Below the pieces are notes generated by a model that was given only the letters and a program-made list of their open reading frames with translations, was not told the origin of the DNA and ran no database searches. 64,000 nt of DNA, taken from NCBI GenBank assembly GCA_013287905.1, contig JABDCW010000004.1, forward strand, positions 17,163 through 81,162, given 5' to 3'. This stretch comes from Chlamydiota bacterium. Lineage in GTDB: Bacteria; Chlamydiota; Chlamydiia; Chlamydiales; Parachlamydiaceae. Made by a program: the position numbers and the translations under genes. Shown in pieces: positions 42,357 to 50,672 of the stretch. How positions within the stretch are numbered: the stretch's first letter is position 1; each line of letters starts with the position of its first letter.

Positions 42357-43481
42357 TTATTTACGATCTGAGTCTATCACCACCGGCCCGGTATCGCGGT
42401 TAGTCAGGTTCTCATATCCATCTTCGGTAATGACGATCGTATCTTCGATGCGCACTCCCCCTATTCCCTCTAAATAAATTCCGGGTTCAATGGTAATGAC
42501 GTTGCCGGCTTGTAATTGGTAACGGCAGTCCGGCTCTGCCTGACGTAATCTTGGCATTTCGTGGATCTCCAGACCGACACCATGGCCTAAATTATGGGTG
42601 AATTTATCCCCATATCCTTGTTTGCTGATATATGTGCGGGCGGCAGCGTCGACCGATCCAATATCGACTCCAGGGCGGCATGCTTTAAGGGCCTCGAGTT
42701 GTGCCTGCTGCACGATTGTGTGAATCTCCAAAAGTTGAGGATTTGGTTTTCCAAAATAAACGACTCTTGTCATGTCCGAATGATAGTGTTGATACTTCAC
42801 TCCAATATCGATCAATATCGGATTGCCTGAATGTAATCTGCAGGCTTCTTGCGGCTTTGATGAAGGACGATAATGGGGCATAGAGCTATTGGCACCGAAG
42901 GCAATGATGGGAGAAAACGCCAATCCATCCCCGCCCTGCCGTTTCCAGAATATCTCCAGTTCTGTTGCCAGTTCGTTTTCTGAGATCCCTTTTTGAATTA
43001 AGCTGCAGACAAAATCAAATCCTGCGGAGCCTAAAGCAGCGGCTTTTCTCAAGACGGCAATTTCACTTTCATCTTTTTTCATTCTCTCGCATTCTACGAT
43101 ATCTTCAACCGGAATTAATGAAACCGGAGGGAATTTTTTCAGAAGCATTTGGTACTCTGAATAGCTTGTAGAATTACTTTCAAATGCCATCGATTTGATA
43201 AACGAGAACTTTTCAGAAAGAATTTGCGATTCAAAAGATGGGGTATTGAGAGGAAGAACGGGAAACGGACTGAACTTAAGACACATTTCGTAATAACGGG
43301 GATCGACAAATAAATGGATCCCTTTTTTATGAATGAGAAGTTTGCCGGCGGAAAGTTCCAGGCCTGTCAAATAAAGAAGGTTGATCTTATTTGTGATTAA
43401 CAGGGCATCAGCAGGTATATTTTTAAGTTTATTTTGAAGGGAACGTGCCCTTATTTCATGGTGATTTATCATAATAATCAA
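42357..43481 (-). CDS. pepP: Xaa-Pro aminopeptidase (M24)
   Basis: This 374-residue metallopeptidase of the M24B family removes N-terminal residues before proline. The N-terminal creatinase-like domain is present. In the catalytic domain all five metal ligands can be seen: aspartates in DIGVKY and SDMTR, the histidine of GHGVGLEIHE, and the glutamates of TIEPGIY and GVRIEDT. The proton-shuttle histidines are also present. It is cytoplasmic. The start could be 43481 or the ATG at 43472; no good ribosome-binding site decides. It is divergent from the large unknown gene at 43547. Confidence 0.92.
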   Translation of the reverse strand: MIIMINHHEIRARSLQNKLKNIPADALLITNKINLLYLTGLELSAGKLLIHKKGIHLFVDPRYYEMCLKFSPFPVLPLNTPSFESQILSEKFSFIKSMAFESNSTSYSEYQMLLKKFPPVSLIPVEDIVECERMKKDESEIAVLRKAAALGSAGFDFVCSLIQKGISENELATELEIFWKRQGGDGLAFSPIIAFGANSSMPHYRPSSKPQEACRLHSGNPILIDIGVKYQHYHSDMTRVVYFGKPNPQLLEIHTIVQQAQLEALKACRPGVDIGSVDAAARTYISKQGYGDKFTHNLGHGVGLEIHEMPRLRQAEPDCRYQLQAGNVITIEPGIYLEGIGGVRIEDTIVITEDGYENLTNRDTGPVVIDSDRK

Positions 43482-43546
43482 CGTTGTTGTGTTTAAATTT
43501 AACTTATTGTAAATTAGCCCTTATATTATTTTCTATCAGGTTATAT

Positions 43547-45619
43547 ATGATCACTAACAATCCATATAATGTTTCATTGACCGGAGGTGGGGGGCACCCC
43601 GACTTTTCAGTCGATTTTTCTTTATACAATCAGAAAAATACCGCGGAAAAAAAACCTCTCCATAAAAAAGTACTGAGTGTGATCCTGAAGCCTTTAGAGT
43701 CCATAAAAATCATTTTTCGTGCAATAAAAAACTCTGGATCCAAGACATTGAGCTATGCAGGGGTGTCATTTAAACACATCGTGCTTGGGTATTATGGCGA
43801 TATCAGCAGCTATAGACCGACTTTTGAAATTACCCTTATTTTATTCAAAACGGCCTTTTGGATATTTCAACTGACCAGATGTTTTTTTATGAATGCGTGC
43901 AGCCTTATTTATAAAGACATCGAAGGGGGTAAATCTTCAAATGAGAAATTGCTGGGACGTTTTGCCGACGGGATCGATTTGTCGCATATGAAGACGAGCC
44001 AGACAGCGATCGATGTAAGCCGGATCCCTGCTACTGTCGTAGTTGGCGACTTAAAAAAAATGTTTGAAGAAATCAACTTTGACAAACCGGGCAAAGATGG
44101 ATATATGGCTCCTACATCTCTTCAGGAAGGTAAAACTCTCCATACAAAGGCGGATTTAAAAAAATCGCTGGATGTCTTTATCGACCATGTCAAAAAACGG
44201 ACGGCGTTTTTAGGCACCCCGCCTCAATATGACACGCCCCAATTGATGAAATTTTATGAACAGATTGAAAATTCGGTACGATTTTGCATCGATAAGGTCA
44301 ATAGAGATCTGCAAGAATTTTACCAGCGAAATGGCAGCGATTCTGGCAACTATGGTGAAAAAGAAAAAAAAGAGCATTACAACCTTTTAGAGAACCGCGC
44401 AAGGGTGGCCATTAACCTGGCAATTGCAGGAAAATATTGCGGCGCCCGCTACATGGGAGAAGCCACTGAACTTTATCACCTGTTCAGTTCAGATGAATCG
44501 GCAGTCAAGGGAACATTACAGGATACGTTGAACCAGCTTCTTGCACAAAAAAGGGGAGAAATAGCCAAAAGACAGATTGCAAGAAATATGGGCGCGGGGG
44601 TTCACGATTTTGGCAACTATATGGACCATTTGGGTCAAATGCTTGCCATTCCCGGTACAGAGAACATTGTCGAGCATTTAAGCAAGAACTTTGACACACC
44701 CCATTACTTAAAACTGTTTTTTGATGAATATAATGCCGATTTTATTCTCGATGCGATCCAGGAAAAAGTGATAAAATCTAACCCTTTTCGGGAGCAGATC
44801 CTCGACTGGATCCGCGATCAGGCCGGCAATTGGGACAAAGAAGCATATGACAAAAAAGTCCAGACAAGTCTTGCTCGCATTCAGGAAATTCTTGGGAAAA
44901 ACGAGGTCGATGTACAAAACAAAAGCTACCAAAAGTTACAAGTGCTCAAAAGATTGGTTGCCCATTGTAAAGAGGCGGGGGAGATGTTACTCTTAAGCTA
45001 TCCTGAAAGGGATGATTTTTTAAATGAATTTTTTGCATCTGATATGGTGCGGCAGTGGATGAAAGAAAACAACGCAAGTGGTTTAAAAATTCTTTTTTCT
45101 GATGATAAGTATGGCCAGCCTCTTTTTGAAGCAGTGAAAAAGGCTTGTTTAGACAAAGCCGATTTGCAACTGGAAAGCGCAATGGAGCAGACGATAATTT
45201 TTCAGAAAAAATCACAAATAAGTGCAGATTTTCCCGATTTGCAATCAATGCAAGATGATACTCTAGTGCGGATAATAAAAGGAGAAACTCCTGTTCAGGA
45301 GTCTCTTAAAAACTTTTATGATAGAGAACGGGGACGGCTTTTGTGTCTGGCTGTTTTAAAGAAAAGCGCCCGCGATATCAATCATACCGATTTGAAAACG
45401 GGGCCTCAAACGCAAACGGGACAGGTAGTTGCCGGGGAAAGCACCTTCGAGGACAAAGCCGGCCGTTCTTCTGACGACGAAGATGAGGGAGAGGATGAAG
45501 AAGACTATGGTGTTGTATTTGCGCAAAAGGGATTGTCGCCATTGGTTCTTGAGTGGATCGTAGTTTCACAAAAAATTTTGCAGACTCAACATTCGTTACA
45601 GGATTATAAAAAGATTTAA
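43547..45619 (+). CDS. Large protein of unknown function with acidic tail
   Basis: This 690-residue protein has an N-terminal Gly/Pro stretch (GGGGHPDFS), then a hydrophobic region at about residues 80-120 that could insert into a membrane. A long helical body and, near the end, a highly acidic linker (SSDDEDEGEDEEDYG at about 641-655) follow, before a short conserved-looking C-terminus. I recognise no known domain. The start at 43547 is the ATG that opens the low-complexity N-terminus; the longer frame begins at 43484 right at the pepP start. The next gene begins 4 bases after its stop and is probably its partner. Confidence 0.62.
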   Translation: MITNNPYNVSLTGGGGHPDFSVDFSLYNQKNTAEKKPLHKKVLSVILKPLESIKIIFRAIKNSGSKTLSYAGVSFKHIVLGYYGDISSYRPTFEITLILFKTAFWIFQLTRCFFMNACSLIYKDIEGGKSSNEKLLGRFADGIDLSHMKTSQTAIDVSRIPATVVVGDLKKMFEEINFDKPGKDGYMAPTSLQEGKTLHTKADLKKSLDVFIDHVKKRTAFLGTPPQYDTPQLMKFYEQIENSVRFCIDKVNRDLQEFYQRNGSDSGNYGEKEKKEHYNLLENRARVAINLAIAGKYCGARYMGEATELYHLFSSDESAVKGTLQDTLNQLLAQKRGEIAKRQIARNMGAGVHDFGNYMDHLGQMLAIPGTENIVEHLSKNFDTPHYLKLFFDEYNADFILDAIQEKVIKSNPFREQILDWIRDQAGNWDKEAYDKKVQTSLARIQEILGKNEVDVQNKSYQKLQVLKRLVAHCKEAGEMLLLSYPERDDFLNEFFASDMVRQWMKENNASGLKILFSDDKYGQPLFEAVKKACLDKADLQLESAMEQTIIFQKKSQISADFPDLQSMQDDTLVRIIKGETPVQESLKNFYDRERGRLLCLAVLKKSARDINHTDLKTGPQTQTGQVVAGESTFEDKAGRSSDDEDEGEDEEDYGVVFAQKGLSPLVLEWIVVSQKILQTQHSLQDYKKI

Positions 45620-45623
45620 GTTC

Positions 45624-46466
45624 ATGCTAGGATTATCAGACAAGCGGCAATCATATGCCGATACAATATTTGCTCTTGCCGGCCTTAAACCATCGCAAAC
45701 AGAGCGCGATTGGCTGGCAGGCAACAATACTGGAGGGATTCCAGCCTCCTTTCTTGAAGTGGTCGAAAGACAAAGTAAAAGGCGATACCGGTTTGATATT
45801 ACCACAAACAGGGATCTGGTGATCCATTCGATTTTCCAGTCCGCTTTTGACAAAAATTCCTCCAAAGTCATTGCAAGCGCAGAAAATGTGAATGGCCGAC
45901 ACTTCTATCCTTCCTGGAAAAAAATGGCATTAATTAAAATTCCCGGGAGTGTTGCAACGACGCTGGTCCACCCACTGTTTAGAATCCCTTCTATTGTTTT
46001 AATGTATTTTAAGGGTGTGAGCTTTGCTCAAAAACATTATGCTGTCGTTCATACTCATGTCAACGACAAATTGATTCCCAGTGTTATGAAGCGTACACCG
46101 CCATTGCTTGTGAGTTTGGTAAAGCGCATCGCGAATTGTTATCTGTACATCGTACCCATGATTGTCCTTTATTGTGCGATTACTGAGATCCTGATACGGT
46201 GCCCCGAAATCCCTCATGTGACTAAGTTTGCAAGGCGCTATCGTTTAAATCCTTTGAAAGTTCTCTTCGCAGCTATTTTGGGAGCTCATACCTCGCAGGC
46301 CTTTTTTGTTCAAATTTTCATCGATATCTGTAAATTTAGCTGGAATCAATTCCGCACCATGAGTCATCTGATCGGGGCTGTCGCATCCCGTGCTGAAACA
46401 AACCGGATGCATATCAGTAAAGATAAGGCTTATCGTCTGTGGATTCAAACGCAGGCGTGTTCTTAG
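45624..46466 (+). CDS. Unknown protein, partner of the upstream gene
   Basis: This 280-residue protein of unknown function has two or three hydrophobic segments, at about residues 110-130, 152-195 and 205-230 (for example LYIVPMIVLYCAI). The N-terminal 90 residues are soluble (SQTERDWLAGNNTGG). It begins 4 bases after the stop of the 690-residue protein without a clear ribosome-binding site. That fits translational coupling or, less likely, a split of one ancestral gene. It ends in the hexamer-repeat array. Confidence 0.58.
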   Translation: MLGLSDKRQSYADTIFALAGLKPSQTERDWLAGNNTGGIPASFLEVVERQSKRRYRFDITTNRDLVIHSIFQSAFDKNSSKVIASAENVNGRHFYPSWKKMALIKIPGSVATTLVHPLFRIPSIVLMYFKGVSFAQKHYAVVHTHVNDKLIPSVMKRTPPLLVSLVKRIANCYLYIVPMIVLYCAITEILIRCPEIPHVTKFARRYRLNPLKVLFAAILGAHTSQAFFVQIFIDICKFSWNQFRTMSHLIGAVASRAETNRMHISKDKAYRLWIQTQACS

Positions 46467-46475
46467 AATAATTAT

Positions 46476-46862
46476 GAACATCGAGCATGAAGAATTATTT
46501 TCGTGCCCGTGAGCGTGCCCGTGCCCGCATTTATTTATCTTTTCCGCTTTCTTTGCCCCCCGAACATCGAGCATGAAGAATTATTTTCGTGCCCGTGAGC
46601 GTGCCCGTGCCCGTGCCCGCATTTATTTATCTTTTCCGCTTTCTTTGCCCCCAAATTTGAAGAAAGAAATAAAATTCGGAAATGATCAATAAATTCGGGC
46701 AGGGGCACGGGCACGCTCACGGGCACGTAAACCAAGTCTTCAATCGGAAATGATCAATAAATTCGGGCAGGGGCACGCTCACGGGCACGTAAACCAAGTC
46801 TTCAATCGGAAATGATCAATAAATTCGGGCACGCTCACGGGCACGTAAACCAAGTCTTCAAT
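46476..46862. repeat. Expanded GTGCCC/GGGCAC array between convergent genes
   Basis: The left half-unit is duplicated (GAACATCGAGCATGAAG at 46476 and 46562, each with its GTGCCC run). The right half-unit (CGGAAATGATCAATAAATTC plus GGGCAC run plus GTAAACCAAGTCTTC) is present three times, at about 46676, 46744 and 46806. The number of GGGCAC words falls from copy to copy. The array fills the gap between the two convergent genes. Confidence 0.9.
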
Positions 46863-46877
46863 TTGAATGGGTATATC

Positions 46878-47786
46878 TTAAGCAGATGCGGCTAAAAAAA
46901 TCCCCAGTGAGCACAGCGCGTTTGTCTTTATGTTAAATTTCTCTTTGTATAATAGGTTAGCCCAGATATTGCAGAGGATCAATGATCCGACAGCAAACAC
47001 AGGAAAAAGAATCCCTTTTTCAAAGGGAAGGGCAAATTTGGTGGCTAAAAGCAGCAGGTAAGTCGATGCAAAGTTGGCGATGCCGCCTAAACCGCCATAG
47101 ATGGTTTCGCTTAAACGCAAATTTTTATTTTCCCGAAAAAAAACGATCGCTTGCATGACAAAAGAGGCTCCAAATTGTCCTGGCATAAACCAGACGTCGT
47201 GAGCTTCTGTAATCGACATGTGGGTAAAAATTCCTCCGAGCTTGCTGCAGTCAAACAAAACGCAACGGGCTTGTATACAAGTTAAGGCCAAAATTTGCGC
47301 GATAAAACAGGCTAAAGTATAGAGTAGCCATTTTGAAGAGGCTTTATTTTCATTTTGCTTTTTCGCCCCTAAAAATAGTCCAGCCAAGACAAGCATAATC
47401 CCAACGAGTTGAATGAATGTAAAAGAAAATCCAAAATCAGAACCTAACAGCATAAAGAGAATCAAACCTGGGAAAATTGCACTGGCGTTCAGAAAAGCAA
47501 AGGTAAGGCCGGCCGGCCCCAACTTCAATGCTCTTGCAATCAATAACATCCATGTCGAACTTAATATTCCGACGCAAATACCTACGGTTAAGATGGGGTA
47601 ACTGATCTCGACGTTAAAAATATCGAAGTTGATAAAGAATGATAAAATAAATGAAGATAAATAAAACAGGCACAAGTAACCAGCGGGATTGCAGGTCGTT
47701 GTAGAATCTCCATTATTTTTGCGAAAAACGAGACTGGACAGGGCTGAACATCCTGCTGCACTTCCGGATAAAAGCAATGCTTTCAA
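46878..47786 (-). CDS. DMT-type transporter (EamA-like)
   Basis: This 302-residue integral membrane protein has about ten predicted helices arranged as two repeats, the pattern of drug/metabolite transporters. Segments such as LKLGPAGLTFAFLNASAIFPGLI and the final FPVFAVGSLILCNIWANLLYKEKF fit this family. The substrate is unknown. The start is TTG at 47786, preceded by GGAGGG at a good distance; no ATG fits as well. Transcription ends in the hexamer array. Confidence 0.82.
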   Translation of the reverse strand: MKALLLSGSAAGCSALSSLVFRKNNGDSTTTCNPAGYLCLFYLSSFILSFFINFDIFNVEISYPILTVGICVGILSSTWMLLIARALKLGPAGLTFAFLNASAIFPGLILFMLLGSDFGFSFTFIQLVGIMLVLAGLFLGAKKQNENKASSKWLLYTLACFIAQILALTCIQARCVLFDCSKLGGIFTHMSITEAHDVWFMPGQFGASFVMQAIVFFRENKNLRLSETIYGGLGGIANFASTYLLLLATKFALPFEKGILFPVFAVGSLILCNIWANLLYKEKFNIKTNALCSLGIFLAASA

Positions 47787-47877
47787 AATTCCCTCCTTTA
47801 TTCGGTTTTATTTTTTACTTGTAAATAATTAATTATATAAATTGTTGCGATATATAATCAAGGTTAATGTTATTTTG

Positions 47878-48109
47878 TGGACAATAGACGGCATGGACGA
47901 CATGGACAGAACTGACAATAAAATAATTTAGCAAAATCGTCTCCGGCAAGCAAGATTAAGATCATGATCAAGATCGAGATTAAGAACATTCCTAATCTCG
48001 ATCTTGATCATGATCTTAATCTTGCTTGCCAAAAAGGGTTTGAACTGTACTTTTGCAATTGTCTCATCTCGTCCATTGTCCATTTCTGTCCATGCCGTCC
48101 GTTGTCCAT
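47878..48109. repeat. Nested inverted repeat with perfect 38-bp inner palindrome
   Basis: The inner arms 47945-47982 and 47993-48030 are exact reverse complements with a 10-base loop, built from GATCAA/GATTAA-type words. The outer arms (about 47878-47914 and 48070-48109, TGGACAATAGACGGCATGGA type) pair with few mismatches. It lies between the divergent transporter and rplU. Confidence 0.93.
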
Positions 48110-48130
48110 AAAAATTGCTGTTATTCTTCA

Positions 48131-48160
48131 TTGACATCAAAATACACGGTCAGATATCAT
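48131..48160 (+). promoter_or_regulatory. Sigma-70 type promoter of rplU
   Basis: A perfect TTGACA (48131-48136), an 18-base spacer and TATCAT (48155-48160) lie 29 bases before the rplU start, which has AAGGAG. Confidence 0.6.
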
Positions 48161-48189
48161 GAATGGTTTAAAGCTTAAGGAGACAAATT

Positions 48190-48495
48190 ATGTACGCGAT
48201 TATAAAGACAGGCGGAAAGCAATTTCGGGTAGCCGTTGGTGACGTTATAGACGTAGAAGGGCTAGGAAAAGATATTGGCTCGCAGATTAATTTTACAGAA
48301 GTTCTTTTTATGAACAATGGTTCAAATCCTGTAATTGGCAAACCCTTTATTCCAGGATGTGTGGTCGTTGGCGAACTTATCGAAGGGGTAAGCGGTCCTA
48401 AGGTCACCAGCGTGAAATATATTCCAGGTAATCACCGAAAAAAAATTGGTCATCGCCAACACTATTCACGTGTAAAAATTACCCAAATAGGCTAG
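48190..48495 (+). CDS. rplU: 50S ribosomal protein L21
   Basis: This 101-residue ribosomal protein L21 starts with the typical [14 protein letters not shown]. It ends with the conserved basic block [14 protein letters not shown] that contacts 23S rRNA. AAGGAG precedes the ATG. It is first in the universally common order rplU-rpmA-obgE. Confidence 0.98.
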   Translation: MYAIIKTGGKQFRVAVGDVIDVEGLGKDIGSQINFTEVLFMNNGSNPVIGKPFIPGCVVVGELIEGVSGPKVTSVKYIPGNHRKKIGHRQHYSRVKITQIG

Positions 48496-48511
48496 TAAAA
48501 GGAAGGCACAA

Positions 48512-48766
48512 ATGGCACAAAAGAAAGGTCAGGGTTCAACCCGTAACGGAAGAGATTCTCATTCAAAGAGACTGGGAGTGAAAGTGGGCTCCGGCGAAGT
48601 GGTACACGCCGGAAGTATTCTTGTCAGACAGCGCGGTACGAAATGGCATCCGGCAAAGAATGTCGGAAAAGGCAATGATGATACACTGTTTGCTTTGGCA
48701 ACAGGAGTTGTCGTTTTTCGTAAAACCGACAAAACATACGTCTCTATCGAATCCGAGCTGTCATAA
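48512..48766 (+). CDS. rpmA: 50S ribosomal protein L27
   Basis: This 84-residue ribosomal protein L27 reaches the peptidyl-transferase centre with its N-terminal tail. The start [20 protein letters not shown] and the following [21 protein letters not shown] are canonical. It is not of the Firmicutes type with a cleaved extension. AAGGAAGG lies upstream, 17 bases after rplU. Confidence 0.98.
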   Translation: MAQKKGQGSTRNGRDSHSKRLGVKVGSGEVVHAGSILVRQRGTKWHPAKNVGKGNDDTLFALATGVVVFRKTDKTYVSIESELS

Positions 48767-48780
48767 GAGCTTAGATCTTG

Positions 48781-48946
48781 TATACCGAAGGTGGTTCAAA
48801 AGTTGGGATTTTGACAAGGAGGCTGCTCAAAATTTTTCGTCTGGAACGAGTGACCATTGCCAATGGCCAAGGCACGAGTGAAGACAAAAATTTTGATGCA
48901 AAGCGGAACGCCGTCAAAAACCAATTTTTGAATCACGTTCGGTATA
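48781..48946. mobile_element. 166-bp MITE-like element, copy 1
   Basis: The element begins TATACCGAAGGTGGTTC and ends in an imperfect complement (ACGTTCGGTATA), with terminal inverted repeats of about 35 bp. The second copy at 50067-50232 has the same length and orientation. TA at each end fits target duplication of the Tc1/mariner-IS630 kind. No coding capacity is seen. Confidence 0.8.
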
Positions 48947-48988
48947 ATTGCCATATGATTTACTATGGCATTCCAAAGGACTCCAATA

Positions 48989-49033
48989 ATCACGGACTGA
49001 AAAGTTTGAGCTGTCAGACTTTCAGTCCATGAT
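48989..49033 (+). other. Hairpin in the obgE leader
   Basis: A stem of about 14-16 pairs (ATCACGGACTGAAAAGT with ACTTTCAGTCCATGAT) lies 26 bases before the obgE ATG. It lacks a T-run, so it is a leader structure or processing site rather than a classical terminator. Confidence 0.45.
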
Positions 49034-49059
49034 TTCTGCCTTCAAATTCAAAAGGATTT

Positions 49060-50055
49060 ATGTTTACTGATCGCGTTACTTTAGATCTTGTTGCCGGTAA
49101 AGGCGGCAACGGTGTCGTTGCATGGACTAAAGAGAAGTTTATTCCCAAAGGGGGCCCATGCGGCGGCTGCGGCGGCAAGGGCGGCTCCATCATCTTCGAG
49201 GCGGACGATCAGGTATATTCGTTAGAATGGTATCGCAACCGGCGTATCCTCAAAGCAGAGAATGGGGTTGCCGGAGGCTCTTGCAACCGCACCGGGCGCA
49301 ATGGAAAAGACCTTCTCCTTAAAGTTCCTTGCGGCACTTTGGTCTTAGACGAAGCAACCGGGGAAATTTTGCATGACTTTACCATAACTAAGGAACGTTT
49401 TGTCATATGCGAAGGGGGAAAAGGGGGTCGGGGCAATCAAAGCTTTAAGACTTCGACAAACCGGGCTCCCAATTTATGTACTGAAGGGAAGGAAGGCCAG
49501 GCAAAAAATGTACAGCTGGAATTGAAGTTAATAGCGGATATCGGGCTTGTGGGATTTCCCAATGCAGGCAAATCGACGCTGATTTCCGCCCTTGCAAATG
49601 TCAAAGTGAAAATTGCTGCCTATCCATTTACGACCCTTCGTCCCAACTTAGGGTTCATCCAAAGGGAAGACTATACCCGTATTTTCATTGCAGATATCCC
49701 AGGCATTATCGAAGGGGCGCATCGCAATCGGGGTCTTGGCCTGGAATTTTTGCGCCACATCGACCGGACGAAGTTGCTCATATTTATGCTCGATGCCTCT
49801 GGCATAGACGGGCGCAATCCAAGTGCAGATTATCGTGTCTTGCAGGACGAGCTTGCCGCCTATCAACCCGAATTATTAAAGCGCCCATCCTTAGTTGTTC
49901 TCAACAAGATAGATGCAGAAGGGGCTTTTGAAAATTGTCTGCAATTTAAACGGGATTTTGCCATTGAACCGGACAGGTTGTTCGAGATCTCTGCTTTGAC
50001 TGGCGATGGGGTAGATGCCTTATTAAAGTGCATTTGCGAACATCCTGCGCTGTAA
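49060..50055 (+). CDS. obgE: Obg GTPase
   Basis: This essential GTPase (331 residues) is associated with the 50S subunit and stress control. The glycine-rich Obg fold is at residues 1-158, followed by the G domain with GFPNAGKST (165-173), DIPGI and NKID. There is no C-terminal OCT extension, as in Chlamydia Obg. AAAGGA precedes the ATG. It is separated from rpmA by one copy of the 166-bp element and is followed by another, so the gene is framed by direct repeats. Confidence 0.97.
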   Translation: MFTDRVTLDLVAGKGGNGVVAWTKEKFIPKGGPCGGCGGKGGSIIFEADDQVYSLEWYRNRRILKAENGVAGGSCNRTGRNGKDLLLKVPCGTLVLDEATGEILHDFTITKERFVICEGGKGGRGNQSFKTSTNRAPNLCTEGKEGQAKNVQLELKLIADIGLVGFPNAGKSTLISALANVKVKIAAYPFTTLRPNLGFIQREDYTRIFIADIPGIIEGAHRNRGLGLEFLRHIDRTKLLIFMLDASGIDGRNPSADYRVLQDELAAYQPELLKRPSLVVLNKIDAEGAFENCLQFKRDFAIEPDRLFEISALTGDGVDALLKCICEHPAL

Positions 50056-50066
50056 GCTTGAATTAA

Positions 50067-50232
50067 TATACCGAAGGTGGTTCAAAAGTTGGGATTTTAA
50101 CAAGGAGGCTGCTCAAAATTTTTCGTCTGGAACGAGGGACCATTGCCAATGGCCAAGGCACGAGTGAAGACAAAAATTTTAATGCAAAGCAGGACGCCGT
50201 CAAAAACCAATTTTTGAATCACGTTCGGTATA
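50067..50232. mobile_element. 166-bp MITE-like element, copy 2
   Basis: This copy is about 95% identical by eye to 48781-48946 and of identical length, in direct orientation, with TATA at both ends. It begins 12 bases after the obgE stop. Confidence 0.8.
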
Positions 50233-50245
50233 GACTTCTTGCAAA

Positions 50246-50560
50246 TTCATTTCCTTGCCCGTGCCCGTGCCCATGCCCGCATCCCATTACCCATAAGTCC
50301 AATAAGCAATTCAACGCAGAGGCGCTGAGGCGCGAAGACACAGAGGAAAACTGTATACAAGGAATCTAGAAAGCTTGATTTGATGCCTTAGCCACAGAAA
50401 CGTTTTGTTCTTTCTATTGATTCGAACTGGGTAATCAGGTTTAAATTTTCTCTGCGCCTCCGCGTCTTTGCGTCTCTGCGTTTATCTATTGACATCACTT
50501 TGTAAACAAGTATTTTATGAGTTATAGGTAATAGGATGCGGCCCGTGCCCGTGCCCGAAC
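50246..50560. repeat. Composite repeat region (GTGCCC runs and GCAGAGGCGC hairpin)
   Basis: Short GTGCCC runs at about 50255-50280 and 50543-50560 lie on the outside. Inside, TTCAACGCAGAGGCGCTGAG (from about 50313) pairs with a stretch ending CTCTGCGTT near 50482. CATCCCATTACCCATAA also pairs with TTATAGGTAATAGGATG. It looks like one repeat nested in another. No gene is seen in 50233-50672. Confidence 0.75.
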
Positions 50561-50609
50561 GAATTCATCTTTTCCGATTATTCAAAAAGTCTATTCCACT
50601 TTAATAAGT

Positions 50610-50638
50610 TTGCAATATTATTTATTTTTTGATATAAT
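50610..50638 (+). promoter_or_regulatory. Sigma-70 type promoter
   Basis: TTGCAA (50610-50615), a 17-base spacer and TATAAT (50633-50638) lie 35-44 bases before the possible starts of the next gene. Confidence 0.5.
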
Positions 50639-50672
50639 CTATTTTTATAAAAACTAAATTATATAAATAATA

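Noticed and set aside
45597..45626. Frameshift between the 690- and 280-residue genes
   Set aside because: The upstream gene ends cleanly and the downstream one has its own ATG; no open frame bridges them in a way that suggests a single-base error.
48778..49032. 84-residue frame over the region between rpmA and obgE
   Set aside because: It runs through the 166-bp MITE-like element and a hairpin; the second element copy does not keep the frame open in the same way.
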